This document shows, piece after piece, positions 45,852 to 55,622 of a stretch of DNA of 64,000 nucleotides. The number at the start of each line of letters is the position of its first letter. Positions within the stretch are counted from its first letter, which is position 1. The stretch is taken from the NCBI GenBank assembly GCA_002690045.1, contig NZDE01000013.1:1-64000 (forward strand), read 5' to 3'. A program made the position numbers and the translations under genes. Source of the stretch: Alphaproteobacteria bacterium (GTDB lineage Bacteria; Pseudomonadota; Alphaproteobacteria; Micavibrionales; Micavibrionaceae). A model generated the notes under the pieces. The model worked only from the letters and a program-made list of their open reading frames with translations. It was not told where the DNA came from and did not search any database.

Positions 45852-47333
45852 ATGAACAGGGAAGAAAGCGCGCAAAAGACGCTTGATCAATATAGTTATA
45901 AATACACAGCATTAGTGCAGGATTATGACCGCTTGCGCTGGCACTTGTTGACGGCTTCGTCTGGTATAGTGGGGCGCATTAAAACGGTCTTTTTCGGGGC
46001 GGCTTTGTTTATCAATCAATTGCGGTTGGATTATTTACTCTCTCGCCCGAAATTGCAGCAGGCCTTAACTAGCCAAAATGGCGAGGAATTGCGTTATCAG
46101 CAATTGGCACATGCAGCGTCTTACCATCCACAGTTTGATTTATGGGATAGCCTGCGCCTACATGGGCAGAAAATACGTACATTTAAAGCATGGGAGAAAG
46201 CGCGACTTCAGAGTGATTTTTCTATAGCCGCTGCGCCACTTCAGAAATTACTCAAGATGCAATTTTCGCGCGCGCATGATGCTGGCTACGATCCGTACCA
46301 ATATGCATTGGCAGAACATAGCCGCGGATTACGAGATAGTGATGTGGGGCAAATAATGAGCGATACGTATCGTTCTTATATTAAACTCAATACCGCAAAG
46401 CATAAGCAATCTGCATCCACGCAGGTGCTCTCTTTACCGCCTGTGGTCTTGGACAAAAACACACAGCAACGTATCGTAACGCGATTATGGGCGGATATGG
46501 GGCTTGATATGGCGCGTATTGATGTCCGTAAAGGGGCGCACCCAGCATGTTTGGGCTATCATGATGATGTTGTATTGTCGATGGTCTATGATGAAAACAA
46601 TGTGCTGAACAGCTTCCTGACGGCTTTGCATGAAGGTGGTCATGCGCTATACCGTCAGAATTTACCGCGTAGCTTGGCTGGGCAGGCTGATGGCTTGATC
46701 GTAGGGCGTGATATGGATGAAGCTATGGCGCTATTTTGGGAACATGGCGTTGCGCATCATCCTGCCTTTGCGGAATATTTGGCGCGGGTGATTGGCGAAG
46801 AAACACATGGAGAAGTGGCGTTGAATGCTGCGGCACTTCATCAGAGTATTGCGACGGGTGGTTCAGACGGGCTGCGCATCAGCGCCGATGTTATGCATTA
46901 TCCGCTGCATTTAATGCAGCGCCGCGCCGTGATGAAAACATTGGTACAAAACGGCGGTGAGACGGAAAAGCTTAAGCATATTTTTAATGCGGAAGCTGCG
47001 GGTTATATTGGCGCGGCTGCGAAATATGACGATGATGGGGGCGGTGTATTACAAGACCCGCATTGGTTTACGGGTGATTTAGCAGATTTTGACAATTACT
47101 TTATGGGGCAACATTATGCGCTAACCCTGTATCAGCATATGCAGCCAGATCATTATGCTGGCGATATTAAGCGCGGTAATTTTGCGCCTTTGGCGGCTTG
47201 GCTGAATGAACATGTTTATAAACATGGCGCGCAATATACGAGCTGTGAGCTTGTTGAGAAAGCTGTTGGCGTAAAGGGCGCGCAAGCGGCTAATGGTTAC
47301 CGCCAACATATCTCTCAAATTATAGAATTATAA
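45852..47333 (+). CDS. Divergent M32 (carboxypeptidase Taq-like) zinc metallopeptidase
   Basis: The 493-residue protein is close to the usual ~500 of carboxypeptidase Taq. Zinc motif HEGGH (His260, Glu261, His264) lies in LTALHEGGHALYRQNLP, followed by DMDEAMALFWEHGVAHH in place of the family HESQSRLWEN with the third ligand Glu. The C-terminal block GVLQDPHWFTGDLADFDNYFMG matches the family LQDVHWS-G-FGYFPTY block. The N-terminal third is poorly conserved, and the HESQ-to-DEAM change is unusual. It would trim C-terminal residues from peptides in the cytoplasm. It begins 53 nt after the polymerase gene on the same strand and may share its transcript. Confidence 0.75.
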   Translation: MNREESAQKTLDQYSYKYTALVQDYDRLRWHLLTASSGIVGRIKTVFFGAALFINQLRLDYLLSRPKLQQALTSQNGEELRYQQLAHAASYHPQFDLWDSLRLHGQKIRTFKAWEKARLQSDFSIAAAPLQKLLKMQFSRAHDAGYDPYQYALAEHSRGLRDSDVGQIMSDTYRSYIKLNTAKHKQSASTQVLSLPPVVLDKNTQQRIVTRLWADMGLDMARIDVRKGAHPACLGYHDDVVLSMVYDENNVLNSFLTALHEGGHALYRQNLPRSLAGQADGLIVGRDMDEAMALFWEHGVAHHPAFAEYLARVIGEETHGEVALNAAALHQSIATGGSDGLRISADVMHYPLHLMQRRAVMKTLVQNGGETEKLKHIFNAEAAGYIGAAAKYDDDGGGVLQDPHWFTGDLADFDNYFMGQHYALTLYQHMQPDHYAGDIKRGNFAPLAAWLNEHVYKHGAQYTSCELVEKAVGVKGAQAANGYRQHISQIIEL

Positions 47334-47410
47334 TATTGACTTATCTTTTTACATAATATAATATCTTTTTCATCTCACATTAGAACACAAAATGACAAAA
47401 GGGGTGGGGT

Positions 47411-48580
47411 GTGTTTAAAGCCAATAAAAAAGATAAAGCGCAATCGGCGAATACTGAGCCTGTTGAAGAAGCCAAGACAACGGAAAAAGCATCACTATGG
47501 AATCGTGGTTTGTGGAGTATTGGTAACGGGTTTGTGAACGTGCTTGCGGGTGTATTTAACGCGACTGCGGCGACTGGTGTTGTCATGATGATGCTTGCGA
47601 CGCAAGGGGATGATCCGCTTGATGGACTAAATAATATTTTGACGAATAAGAATATTCAGGCTTTGGAACAAAGCACGCAGCTTGTTAGCGCATCTGCATT
47701 ATACCCCCAGCTATTAGAAGATAAAAAATATACATTTTACGGTGATATGAGCCATACCGTTGGTGCAGTGCGCAGCTATTTCTTTGGCGCAGAAAACACG
47801 CAAAATATTATCAATGCGGACGTGAAGCATGTTTTTATTGAATATCCGCAGCAAATGCAAAATTTAGTTGATGACTTGGCTTCGGGCACAACGACAAAAG
47901 ACGAATTTGTTGGTGAGATTACCGCGCAGATTAGCCCGCTGTGGTGGAGCCCTGAGCAAATGCGTGGCTACCATAAAATGATGGCGGACATGATTGTTGA
48001 CTTGAATGAAGCAGGTATAAAAATGCATTTTGCTGACCCAGGTATGGGCAGTTCAGGCATGTCAGCAGAAAGTAAGGATTTACTTTTCGAAATGGCTGGT
48101 GTTGTTGTTCGTGAAATGGAAGCAAGCGGCGTTAATGCATCTATGTCATCCATGGAAATCTTTATCGCTACGCAAAAATTCATTTACGGCAAAGTTTTGG
48201 CAGACCCTAATTTTAAAGATAGATTGCAGAAATTATATGATGATTTCTTTGAAAAACGTTTGGGGGAGGATAATGAACATATCGCATCATTTATTCAAAC
48301 GCAGGCGAATGATGAGAAGTCTGTTATTCTTTATGGCGCGGCGCATATGATGCGTGAACATGACCTTGATGAAATGCTCGGCGTAGAAGATACGCAGCTT
48401 ATTGGTCTTTATGGTGATAAGCGGCAATATGGGGATGCGTTAATCAAATTTGTATATTCACAATTCTTACCGCAGCAGCCAGACAAACTGCACATGCTCG
48501 ATGAACAGCAAGTCTATTTATATAAAGACGCTTCTCAAAGCTATGTGCAGCAGCCATCTGCTCTTAAACCACAAATTTAA
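47411..48580 (+). CDS. ChaN/TraB/EreA-superfamily-like protein, function unknown
   Basis: The 389-residue protein starts at GTG after a purine-rich AAAAGGGG site. A hydrophobic segment (about residues 38-66) follows a charged start, suggesting a membrane anchor. The body resembles the ChaN/TIKI/erythromycin-esterase fold: [16 protein letters not shown] (GE-H-like motif), [23 protein letters not shown], and [12 protein letters not shown] near the end (the G-x-x-H motif). Members include haem-binding ChaN, TraB peptidase-like proteins and esterases, so substrate and chemistry are open. It overlaps the convergent carB by 4 nt. Confidence 0.6.
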   Translation: MFKANKKDKAQSANTEPVEEAKTTEKASLWNRGLWSIGNGFVNVLAGVFNATAATGVVMMMLATQGDDPLDGLNNILTNKNIQALEQSTQLVSASALYPQLLEDKKYTFYGDMSHTVGAVRSYFFGAENTQNIINADVKHVFIEYPQQMQNLVDDLASGTTTKDEFVGEITAQISPLWWSPEQMRGYHKMMADMIVDLNEAGIKMHFADPGMGSSGMSAESKDLLFEMAGVVVREMEASGVNASMSSMEIFIATQKFIYGKVLADPNFKDRLQKLYDDFFEKRLGEDNEHIASFIQTQANDEKSVILYGAAHMMREHDLDEMLGVEDTQLIGLYGDKRQYGDALIKFVYSQFLPQQPDKLHMLDEQQVYLYKDASQSYVQQPSALKPQI

Positions 48581-51500
48581 GCAACGTCTTTCAAATAATC
48601 TTGCAGCGGTTTCACATCAATCTGCTTATTCTTCATGGCGCGAATGGCTTGTACGCCGGCGCGCGCGGCAGTTAGCAATGTATAATACGGCACTTTGTTC
48701 ATCAGCGCCGTGCGGCGGATGGATTGTGAATCCACATGGGTTTGCGGCCCTTTGGTGGTGTTAATCATCAAATGAATTTCACCGTTAATCATGTGGTCAA
48801 TGATGTTCGGGCGACCTTCCATTACTTTGTTGACGCGCTTCACAGGGACGCCGTGCATTTTCAAGAATTGGCATGTACCGCTTGTCGCAACAAGGCCAAA
48901 ACCCATTTCATCAAGTTCACGTGCGATGAGGAGAAGTTCATCTTTATCTTCATCTTTAACGGAGAGGAAGACTGTGCCTTCAAGCGGCGGTGTCATGCCT
49001 GAACCCATTTGTGACTTGGCGAAGGCTTGACCGACTTCCATGTCTAGGCCCATAACTTCACCCGTTGATTTCATTTCAGGGCCGAGGATTGGGTCAACAC
49101 CTGCAAAGCGAGAGAATGGGAAGACCGGCGCTTTCACGGCCAAATGGTCGGGCGCCATGCCTTTCAGCATATCTTCTTTGCGGAAGGTTTTTAATTTCTC
49201 ACCCGCCATTATGCGCGCTGCGATTTTGGCGACAGGCACGCCTGTGGCTTTTGCCACGAATGGGACAGTGCGTGACGCGCGTGGGTTAACTTCTAAAATG
49301 AAAATGTCATATTCGCCGCTATCTTTGTTTTTCTTACAGGCGAATTGGACGTTCATCAGACCAACAACGTTCAAAGCTTTGGCGAGTTTTTTGGCTTGTT
49401 TTTCAAGTTCGCGCACGGTGCGGTATGGCAGTGAGTGCGGCGGCAGAACGCAGGCGCTATCGCCTGAGTGAATGCCTGCTTCTTCAATATGTTCCATGAT
49501 GCCTGCAACATAGCTTTCATCTCCATCGCTTAACACATCTACATCAACTTCAATGGCTTGTTTGAGGTAACGGTCGAGCAGAACAGGGGACGAGCCTGAT
49601 ACATTCACCGCCGTGGCGATATAGCGTTTTAAGCCATCCATATCTTGTACGATTTCCATCGCCTGACCGCCCAAAACATAAGACGGACGAATGACGAGTG
49701 GGAAGCCCAGATGCGCCGCTTTTTCAATCGCGTCTTCGGCTGAATAAGCAAGAGCATTTGGCGGCTGACGAAGCTCTAGCTTCTCAAGGAGTTGTTGGAA
49801 GCGTTCGCGGTCTTCAGCAAGGTCAATCGCGTCTGGGTCAGTGCCCAAAATTGGGATGCCTTCTTTTTGCAAGATATGCGAAAGCTTCAATGGAGTTTGC
49901 CCGCCAAGCTGGACAATCGCGCCAACGACTTCGCCATTTTGCTGTTCTGCACGGATCAGTTCGATGACGTCCTCTGCCGTCAGCGGTTCAAAGTAGAGAC
50001 GGTCAGATGTGTCAGGATCAGTTGATACTGTCTCGGGGTTACAATTGACCATGATGGTCTCATAACCTGCTTCTTTAAGGGCATATGCCGCATGGACGCA
50101 GCAATAATCAAATTCGATTCCTTGGCCAATACGGTTCGGGCCGCCGCCAAGGATGATGATTTTCTTTTTATCGCTTGGCTCAACTTCGCTTTTTGCGGGG
50201 GTTAGACCGTCGCCTTCATAACAGCTATACATATATGGTGTGATGGATGGTAACTCGCCCGCGCAGCTATCGATGCGTTTGTATACGGGGTGAATGTTGT
50301 GGCTGTGGCGCGCAGCGCGGACTTTGTCTTCATCAACCTTCATTAACTGCGCTAGGCGGCGGTCAGAAAAGCCCATCTTTTTCACATGCATCCAGTCTTC
50401 AGCGGATGTCGGTAGGCCGTTGGCGATAATGTTTTTTTCTGTGTTTACAATGTTTTCAATGCAGGCCAAAAACCATTGGTCGTATGCTGTACAGGCGTGA
50501 ATGTCATCGGCGCTCATACCGTGGCGGAAGGCCTGTGCAATATAAAGGATGCGCGCGGGGGTCGGGTCTGACAGTTTAGCGCGGATCTGATCATGGGTTG
50601 GTTCTTCCTGCGTTAGGGATGGTGAACCAACAGGCAAGTCGTTAAAGCCATCAAGGTCTTTTTCAAGGGAACGTAATGCTTTTTGTAAAGATTCTTCCAT
50701 TGAGCGGCCGAAGGCCATCGCTTCACCGACCGATTTCATTGCTGTAGATAATGTTGTTTTACTGCCTTTGAATTTTTCAAATGCGAAACGAGGGATTTTG
50801 GTGACAACGTAATCAATGCTGGGCTCAAACGATGCGGGGGTTTTGCCGCCTGTAATTTCGTTTTTCAGTTCATCGAGTGTGTAGCCAACCGCCAATTTTG
50901 CAGCTACGCGGGCAATCGGGAAGCCCGTGGCTTTGGATGCAAGGGCGGATGAACGCGACACACGTGGGTTCATTTCAATGACGATCATGCGGCCATCTTC
51001 TGGATTTACAGCGAACTGCACGTTTGACCCGCCCGTTTCAACGCCAATCGCGCGCAATACAGCCAAGGATGCGTTGCGCATGATTTGGTATTCTTTATCG
51101 GTCAGTGTCATGGCAGGGGCTACCGTGATGGAATCGCCCGTATGCACGCCCATTGGGTCGATATTTTCAATCGAACAAATGATGATGGCATTGTCGTTTT
51201 TGTCACGGACAACCTCCATCTCATATTCTTTCCAGCCCAAAAGTGATTCTTCGATTAGCACTTCGGTGACGGGGGATGCATCTAAACCTTCGCGGACAAT
51301 GCGCTCAAACGCTTCGCGGTTATAGGCTATGCCGCCACCTGTGCCGCCCAATGTGAATGAAGGGCGGATAATTGCTGGTAGGCCAATGAAGTCAAGGCCA
51401 TCTAGGGCTTCGCTTAAGCTGTGCACGGTGCGGCTTTTTGCGCTTTCTAGTCCGATTTCATCCATGATGTCGCGGAATTTTTGACGGTCTTCGGCTTTTT

Positions 51501-51870
51501 CAATTGCGTCTTGGTTCGCGCCGATCAGTTCAATGCCAAGGCGCTCTAACGTGCCATCATCCGCCAGAGCAAGCGCGGTGTTGAGCGCGGTCTGACCGCC
51601 CATAGTTGGTAGCAAAGCATCTGGTTTTTCTTTTTCAAGGATTTTGGCAATAACCTCTGGCGTAATCGGTTCGATATATGTCGCGTCCGCCAAGTCAGGA
51701 TCGGTCATAATTGTCGCGGGGTTGGAGTTCACCAATATAATGCGATAACCTTCTTCCTTCAGGGCTTTACAGGCCTGCGTTCCAGAATAATCAAACTCAC
51801 AAGCCTGACCAATAATAATTGGACCAGCACCTATAATACAAATGGATTGAATGTCTTTACGGCTCGGCAT
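48577..51870 (-). CDS. carB: Carbamoyl-phosphate synthase large subunit
   Basis: The 1097-residue enzyme makes carbamoyl phosphate from bicarbonate, glutamine-derived ammonia and two ATP, feeding pyrimidine and arginine synthesis. Two homologous ATP-grasp halves are clear: [19 protein letters not shown] at the N-terminus and [19 protein letters not shown] near residue 570. Each is followed by [14 protein letters not shown] or [14 protein letters not shown]. The C-terminal MGS-like allosteric domain (about 955-1097) follows. Length is normal for alphaproteobacteria. carA is not adjacent; the upstream neighbour is a small divergent orphan gene. The last four bases overlap the convergent ChaN-like gene. 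Confidence 0.97.
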   Translation of the reverse strand: MPSRKDIQSICIIGAGPIIIGQACEFDYSGTQACKALKEEGYRIILVNSNPATIMTDPDLADATYIEPITPEVIAKILEKEKPDALLPTMGGQTALNTALALADDGTLERLGIELIGANQDAIEKAEDRQKFRDIMDEIGLESAKSRTVHSLSEALDGLDFIGLPAIIRPSFTLGGTGGGIAYNREAFERIVREGLDASPVTEVLIEESLLGWKEYEMEVVRDKNDNAIIICSIENIDPMGVHTGDSITVAPAMTLTDKEYQIMRNASLAVLRAIGVETGGSNVQFAVNPEDGRMIVIEMNPRVSRSSALASKATGFPIARVAAKLAVGYTLDELKNEITGGKTPASFEPSIDYVVTKIPRFAFEKFKGSKTTLSTAMKSVGEAMAFGRSMEESLQKALRSLEKDLDGFNDLPVGSPSLTQEEPTHDQIRAKLSDPTPARILYIAQAFRHGMSADDIHACTAYDQWFLACIENIVNTEKNIIANGLPTSAEDWMHVKKMGFSDRRLAQLMKVDEDKVRAARHSHNIHPVYKRIDSCAGELPSITPYMYSCYEGDGLTPAKSEVEPSDKKKIIILGGGPNRIGQGIEFDYCCVHAAYALKEAGYETIMVNCNPETVSTDPDTSDRLYFEPLTAEDVIELIRAEQQNGEVVGAIVQLGGQTPLKLSHILQKEGIPILGTDPDAIDLAEDRERFQQLLEKLELRQPPNALAYSAEDAIEKAAHLGFPLVIRPSYVLGGQAMEIVQDMDGLKRYIATAVNVSGSSPVLLDRYLKQAIEVDVDVLSDGDESYVAGIMEHIEEAGIHSGDSACVLPPHSLPYRTVRELEKQAKKLAKALNVVGLMNVQFACKKNKDSGEYDIFILEVNPRASRTVPFVAKATGVPVAKIAARIMAGEKLKTFRKEDMLKGMAPDHLAVKAPVFPFSRFAGVDPILGPEMKSTGEVMGLDMEVGQAFAKSQMGSGMTPPLEGTVFLSVKDEDKDELLLIARELDEMGFGLVATSGTCQFLKMHGVPVKRVNKVMEGRPNIIDHMINGEIHLMINTTKGPQTHVDSQSIRRTALMNKVPYYTLLTAARAGVQAIRAMKNKQIDVKPLQDYLKDVA

Positions 51871-51960
51871 ATCGCGTATCCTTACAGCGAGAAGTGAATA
51901 TATGTACCGAGAAGAAATCTATAAGCTAGATAGTCTGTGCTGGCAATAGAAAATGTTTAT

Positions 51961-51989
51961 TTGACAAATTAAAGATTACCCTGTATTTT
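51961..51989 (+). promoter_or_regulatory. Sigma-70 promoter TTGACA-N17-TATTTT
   Basis: A perfect -35 at 51961-51966, a 17-nt spacer and TATTTT at 51984-51989 stand 30 nt before the ATG of the small orphan gene. Confidence 0.75.
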
Positions 51990-52018
51990 TATGTAAATTA
52001 TTATTGTGGAGTTATTAA

Positions 52019-52246
52019 ATGAATTCTTTAACTGATTTGGCTGGTTGCGTAGTTACAGCATTTGCTTTTCATGGATCGATGTTTCTTTTACCCGAAAATA
52101 AACATGAATATAACGAAATAGATCAATATGCGCAGAAAATATGCGGTCAAATTATGTCTATTTCTCAAGCTCATCCTTATGGTGTGGAGCCTTTAAACCA
52201 GGTGGCATTCGAGGTTGAAGGTCGGAAATATATTTGTAAGCTATAA
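52019..52246 (+). CDS. Small protein of unknown function (75 aa)
   Basis: I do not recognise this protein. The gene is supported by a near-consensus promoter and a GGAG ribosome-binding site 8 nt before the ATG. It is short and soluble, with a helix-like middle (EYNEIDQYAQKICGQIMSI) and a C-terminal strand pair (VAFEVEGRKYICKL). It has three cysteines and no signal peptide. Its stop is 1 nt from the stop of convergent coaD. It is AT-rich relative to carB, as a recently acquired or fast-evolving gene might be. Confidence 0.7.
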   Translation: MNSLTDLAGCVVTAFAFHGSMFLLPENKHEYNEIDQYAQKICGQIMSISQAHPYGVEPLNQVAFEVEGRKYICKL

Positions 52247-52247
52247 A

Positions 52248-52775
52248 TTAGATTTTTAGTTGCTGTAGTTTATTGTGGGTCGCTTTTTCTATGGCTGGGG
52301 TCAGGTAAGTGGATACTTTGCCGTCATTTTTGATCAAGGCTTTGGCCATGCTTGAGGATACAGATGTCAGTGTCGGATCTGTTATCAGGAATGCGGTTTT
52401 AATGCTGCTGTCTTGATCTTTATTGGTGAGCGCTAAACCTAATTCATCATTAAAGTCATTGGCTGATCGTAAGCCGCGGAACATGACGGCCGCGCCAACT
52501 TGCTGCGCAAATTTTACGGTCATACAGTCATAGCTTTTGGCTTCTAGCTTACAGCCTTTAATGCCTTTAAGTGCACCGCTTTGAATTTCATTGTTAATCA
52601 GGTCAACACGCTCAGGAATTGTGAACAAACCTTTTTTAGCGGGGTTGATGCCGATTGAGATAATTAGGCGATCAACAAGCACGGCCGCTTCCTTAATCAT
52701 TGCAATGTGACCAAGGGTGAGGGGGTCAAATGACCCTGCATAAATGCCGATGCGTTCTTTTGTTTTCTTTGCCAT
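52248..52775 (-). CDS. coaD: Phosphopantetheine adenylyltransferase
   Basis: The 175-residue enzyme transfers AMP from ATP to 4'-phosphopantetheine, the penultimate CoA step. Seen: IYAGSFDPLTLGHIAMI with the nucleotidyltransferase TxGH motif, GINPAKKGLFTI, the VMFRGLRSANDFNDE substrate loop, and SSSMAKALI near the C-terminus. Length is typical. It is divergent from yqeY (171 nt between starts) and convergent with the small orphan gene. Confidence 0.95.
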   Translation of the reverse strand: MAKKTKERIGIYAGSFDPLTLGHIAMIKEAAVLVDRLIISIGINPAKKGLFTIPERVDLINNEIQSGALKGIKGCKLEAKSYDCMTVKFAQQVGAAVMFRGLRSANDFNDELGLALTNKDQDSSIKTAFLITDPTLTSVSSSMAKALIKNDGKVSTYLTPAIEKATHNKLQQLKI

Positions 52776-52946
52776 GATTTTTTTATAAAGAAGCGTGCGG
52801 CAAAAATCAATACGTAAAATAAAAATCTGTTTTGAACGGTTTTAATTTGTTTTTGCTCATTTTTATGTTGCAAAAGGGCGTTGAATTGTGAGAGATAGGG
52901 GCAGTATATAGTGTGCAAACCAAATCTAAGTATTAAGAAAGCTGAT

Positions 52947-53408
52947 ATGTCTGATCTTCGTCATACAATTAACTCTGCAATGAAAACAGCGATGAAAGAA
53001 AAAGATGCTGTTTCCCTTTCAACCATCCGTCTTATTAGTGCGGCGATTAAAGAGCGTGATATTAATGCACGTAGCGCATCTGGTCAGGATGGAATCGCGG
53101 ATGAGGAGGTTTTGAGCCTTTTGCAGTCAATGATTAAGCAACGTCAGGAGTCTTCACGTATTTATCGTGATGGTGAACGTATGGATCTTGCGGAGCGCGA
53201 AGAGGCGGAAATTGATGTTATTCAAGGCTTCCTGCCTGCGCAGCTTTCTGATTCTGAGGTTGATGATGCCGTTGCTGGCCTTATCGCTGAAGTTGGCGCG
53301 GAAAGCATTAAAGATATGGGCAAAGTTATGGCTGCGCTGAAAACACAATATGCAGGCAAGCTAGACATGGCGCGCGCAAGTGCCGTTGTAAAAGAAAAGC
53401 TGGGCTAA
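52947..53408 (+). CDS. yqeY: GatB/YqeY domain protein
   Basis: A 153-residue protein with the ATG at 52947 chosen (MSDLRHTINSAMKTAMK is the family N-terminus); an in-frame GTG 36 bases upstream would add a non-conserved tail. Markers: AMKEKDAVSLSTIRLISAAIKE, QRQESSRIYRDG, DVIQGFLPAQLS and DMGKVMAALK. YqeY is the tRNA-binding-like domain found at the C-terminus of GatB and on its own. It often sits before dnaG and rpoD in alphaproteobacteria, as here, although its role is not settled. Confidence 0.93.
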   Translation: MSDLRHTINSAMKTAMKEKDAVSLSTIRLISAAIKERDINARSASGQDGIADEEVLSLLQSMIKQRQESSRIYRDGERMDLAEREEAEIDVIQGFLPAQLSDSEVDDAVAGLIAEVGAESIKDMGKVMAALKTQYAGKLDMARASAVVKEKLG

Positions 53409-53491
53409 TAAATCAACTAAAATGGCTATAAGTGCTGATTTGTTGTTTAAAGGCACTAGAAAATACAGGCATATATTGCTAATCATGGCCT

Positions 53492-55375
53492 ATGAGCAAA
53501 TTTACACCGCAGTTTTTAGATAGAATACGTGATAACGTAACGTTGTCGGATATTATCCGTCAGCGTATGAAGCTGACGCGTGCAGGGCGTGAATTCAAAG
53601 GGTGCTGCCCGTTCCATAAAGAAAAAACACCATCTTTCTATGTTAATGATGATAAGCAGTTTTACCACTGTTTTGGCTGCGGGGCGCATGGGGATGCGAT
53701 ACGTTTTATTGTTGAACATGACAATGTGCCGTTTCCTGAGGCTGTGGAACAGCTTGCCGATAAAGCTGGCGTGGCAATGCCTGTTGAGCGTCAGCAAACG
53801 GCGGCGGATTACCATTTTGAACAAGTGCGCAAAGGCCTTTATGAATTAATGGAGGATGCCGCGCATTGGTTTACGCAGCAACTCTACGCCCCTGAAAACA
53901 AAACCTTCCTTGATTATCTGACAGATCGCGGGGCATCGAACGGGATGTTATCATCCTTTATGATTGGCTGCGCACCGATGGATGGGCAGGCACTTCCGAC
54001 CTATTTGCGTAGTAAGGGCTATGATGATGCGCAGATGATCGAAGCCGGTTTATGCCGCGCCAGTAAAAAAGATGGTAAGCCTTATGCGTTTTTCCGTGAA
54101 CGTATTATGTTCCCCGTATTTGATACGCGTGGACGCGTTGTGACATTCGGTGGGCGCATACTGCCAGACCATGTACGCAATGCTGCAGGATTTCCGCCGC
54201 ATAGTAATGATTTCGTCCCGCCGAAATATATAAACGGCGCGGATAGCAGCCTGTTTAATAAAAGCGCGACATTATATGGTGCGTATCAAGTGCGTAAGGC
54301 AAGCCGTGAAGGGCATACGCCTGTTGTCGTTGAGGGCTATCTAGATGTTATTGCCTGTCACGAAGCGGGCTTTCGCGGCGCAATCGCGCCAATGGGCACT
54401 GCGCTGACCGATGAGCAAATCCAAACGCTGTGGAAGATTGGTGCCTATAATCAAAAAACGCCTATTTTATGTTTTGATGGTGATGGCGCGGGTAAGCGCG
54501 CTGCGATGCGGGCGATGGAGCGTATTTTGCCGCATGTGTCGTCTGATCGTACGGTAAAAATCGCATTCATGCCTGAAGGAGAAGACCCAGATTCTTATAT
54601 TAAGGCTAAGGGCGAAAAAGCCTTGCGTGAAGTTTTCCGTCAGGCGATGAGCTTAGCTGATTTTCTGTGGGATTCGAATGTGACGGGTAAGCGCTTTGAC
54701 GCACCAGAAGAGCGCGCTGCTTTAGAAAAGGCATTGCATAGCGCGGTGGATGCGATTGCGGATGAATCAACAAAGTCATATTACCGCCGCGATGTGAAAG
54801 ACCGTCTATATAAGCTTTTCTCAAGCTTTAAGAAGAAGGATTTTAAGGGGCGCGATGGTAAATTTAAAAATAATACGCAGCCCGATTTGGAAAAGTACCG
54901 CCGCCAAGCGGTTTTAAATTTATCTGGCGAAGATGAATCCTTGGTTGAAACGCTGCAAACTATATTGGTGTTAAGCGCGATTAAGTTTTATCCGCTATTA
55001 GAGCGTTTTTATGATGTCATGGCGTATCGTCCATTCCGGCAAGGCGATATGGAACGCTTAAAACAGGCGCTGCTTGATCTGGATATAGAAGATTATAGTG
55101 AAGACATGTCGGCGCTTCATACACAGCTAGAACAAGGCGGCTATGGCGCTATTATCCGTCAACGTGAACAGCAGGGGCTATATTTGCATGCGCCGTGGCT
55201 AAAACCAGACGGGGAAGAGCATGATGCGATTAAAGGATGGGATGGTACCGTCGCCCGTCTAAACGCGTTGGCGCATAAGGCTGCGCTCGCCGAAGCGACT
55301 AAAGCGCTTGAAAAAGACTTCACAGAAGAGAATGCGGATCGTTTAGTCGCGCTGCAGAAGATGAATGCTGTCTAA
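53492..55375 (+). CDS. dnaG: DNA primase
   Basis: The 627-residue primase makes RNA primers at the fork. The N-terminal CHC2 zinc finger uses Cys39, His42, Cys60 and Cys63 (CPFHKEKTPSF and HCFGCGAHGD). The RNA polymerase/TOPRIM core shows PVVVEGYLDVIACHEAGF, CFDGDGAGKRAA and GEDPDSYIKAKG. The C-terminal helicase-interacting domain (from about 430) is less conserved, as usual. It follows yqeY by 83 nt and precedes rpoD, the macromolecular-synthesis arrangement. Confidence 0.97.
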   Translation: MSKFTPQFLDRIRDNVTLSDIIRQRMKLTRAGREFKGCCPFHKEKTPSFYVNDDKQFYHCFGCGAHGDAIRFIVEHDNVPFPEAVEQLADKAGVAMPVERQQTAADYHFEQVRKGLYELMEDAAHWFTQQLYAPENKTFLDYLTDRGASNGMLSSFMIGCAPMDGQALPTYLRSKGYDDAQMIEAGLCRASKKDGKPYAFFRERIMFPVFDTRGRVVTFGGRILPDHVRNAAGFPPHSNDFVPPKYINGADSSLFNKSATLYGAYQVRKASREGHTPVVVEGYLDVIACHEAGFRGAIAPMGTALTDEQIQTLWKIGAYNQKTPILCFDGDGAGKRAAMRAMERILPHVSSDRTVKIAFMPEGEDPDSYIKAKGEKALREVFRQAMSLADFLWDSNVTGKRFDAPEERAALEKALHSAVDAIADESTKSYYRRDVKDRLYKLFSSFKKKDFKGRDGKFKNNTQPDLEKYRRQAVLNLSGEDESLVETLQTILVLSAIKFYPLLERFYDVMAYRPFRQGDMERLKQALLDLDIEDYSEDMSALHTQLEQGGYGAIIRQREQQGLYLHAPWLKPDGEEHDAIKGWDGTVARLNALAHKAALAEATKALEKDFTEENADRLVALQKMNAV

Positions 55376-55470
55376 AAAAGTCCTTTAATTATGGTATGTT
55401 ACGGCAAAGTTATACATTATTAAAAAAATATTGGCTTTTTCTTTCAAAATCGGCTTTAATTTGCGATCTT

Positions 55471-55495
55471 CTCGGATTAGTATAATCTGTCCGAG
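55471..55495 (+). promoter_or_regulatory. Palindrome overlapping a TATAAT box upstream of rpoD
   Basis: The 247-nt dnaG-rpoD gap holds CTCGGA (55471-55476) and TCCGAG (55490-55495), with inner GATTA/TAATC and a perfect TATAAT at 55481-55486. No good -35 sits at 16-18 nt, so a factor binding the palindrome may be needed. It leaves a ~130-nt leader to the rpoD ATG. Nothing else was seen in the gap. Confidence 0.5.
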
Positions 55496-55622
55496 TTGTG
55501 CTTTAAATTTAAGTAATGTGGTCTATATAGATTTTTCAGGTGAGTGGGCGCCTTGATGTACATGTTATAAAAGCACGTGGTGGATTGGGTACAACAGTAA
55601 TAAAAACAGGCTTGATAGTTAA

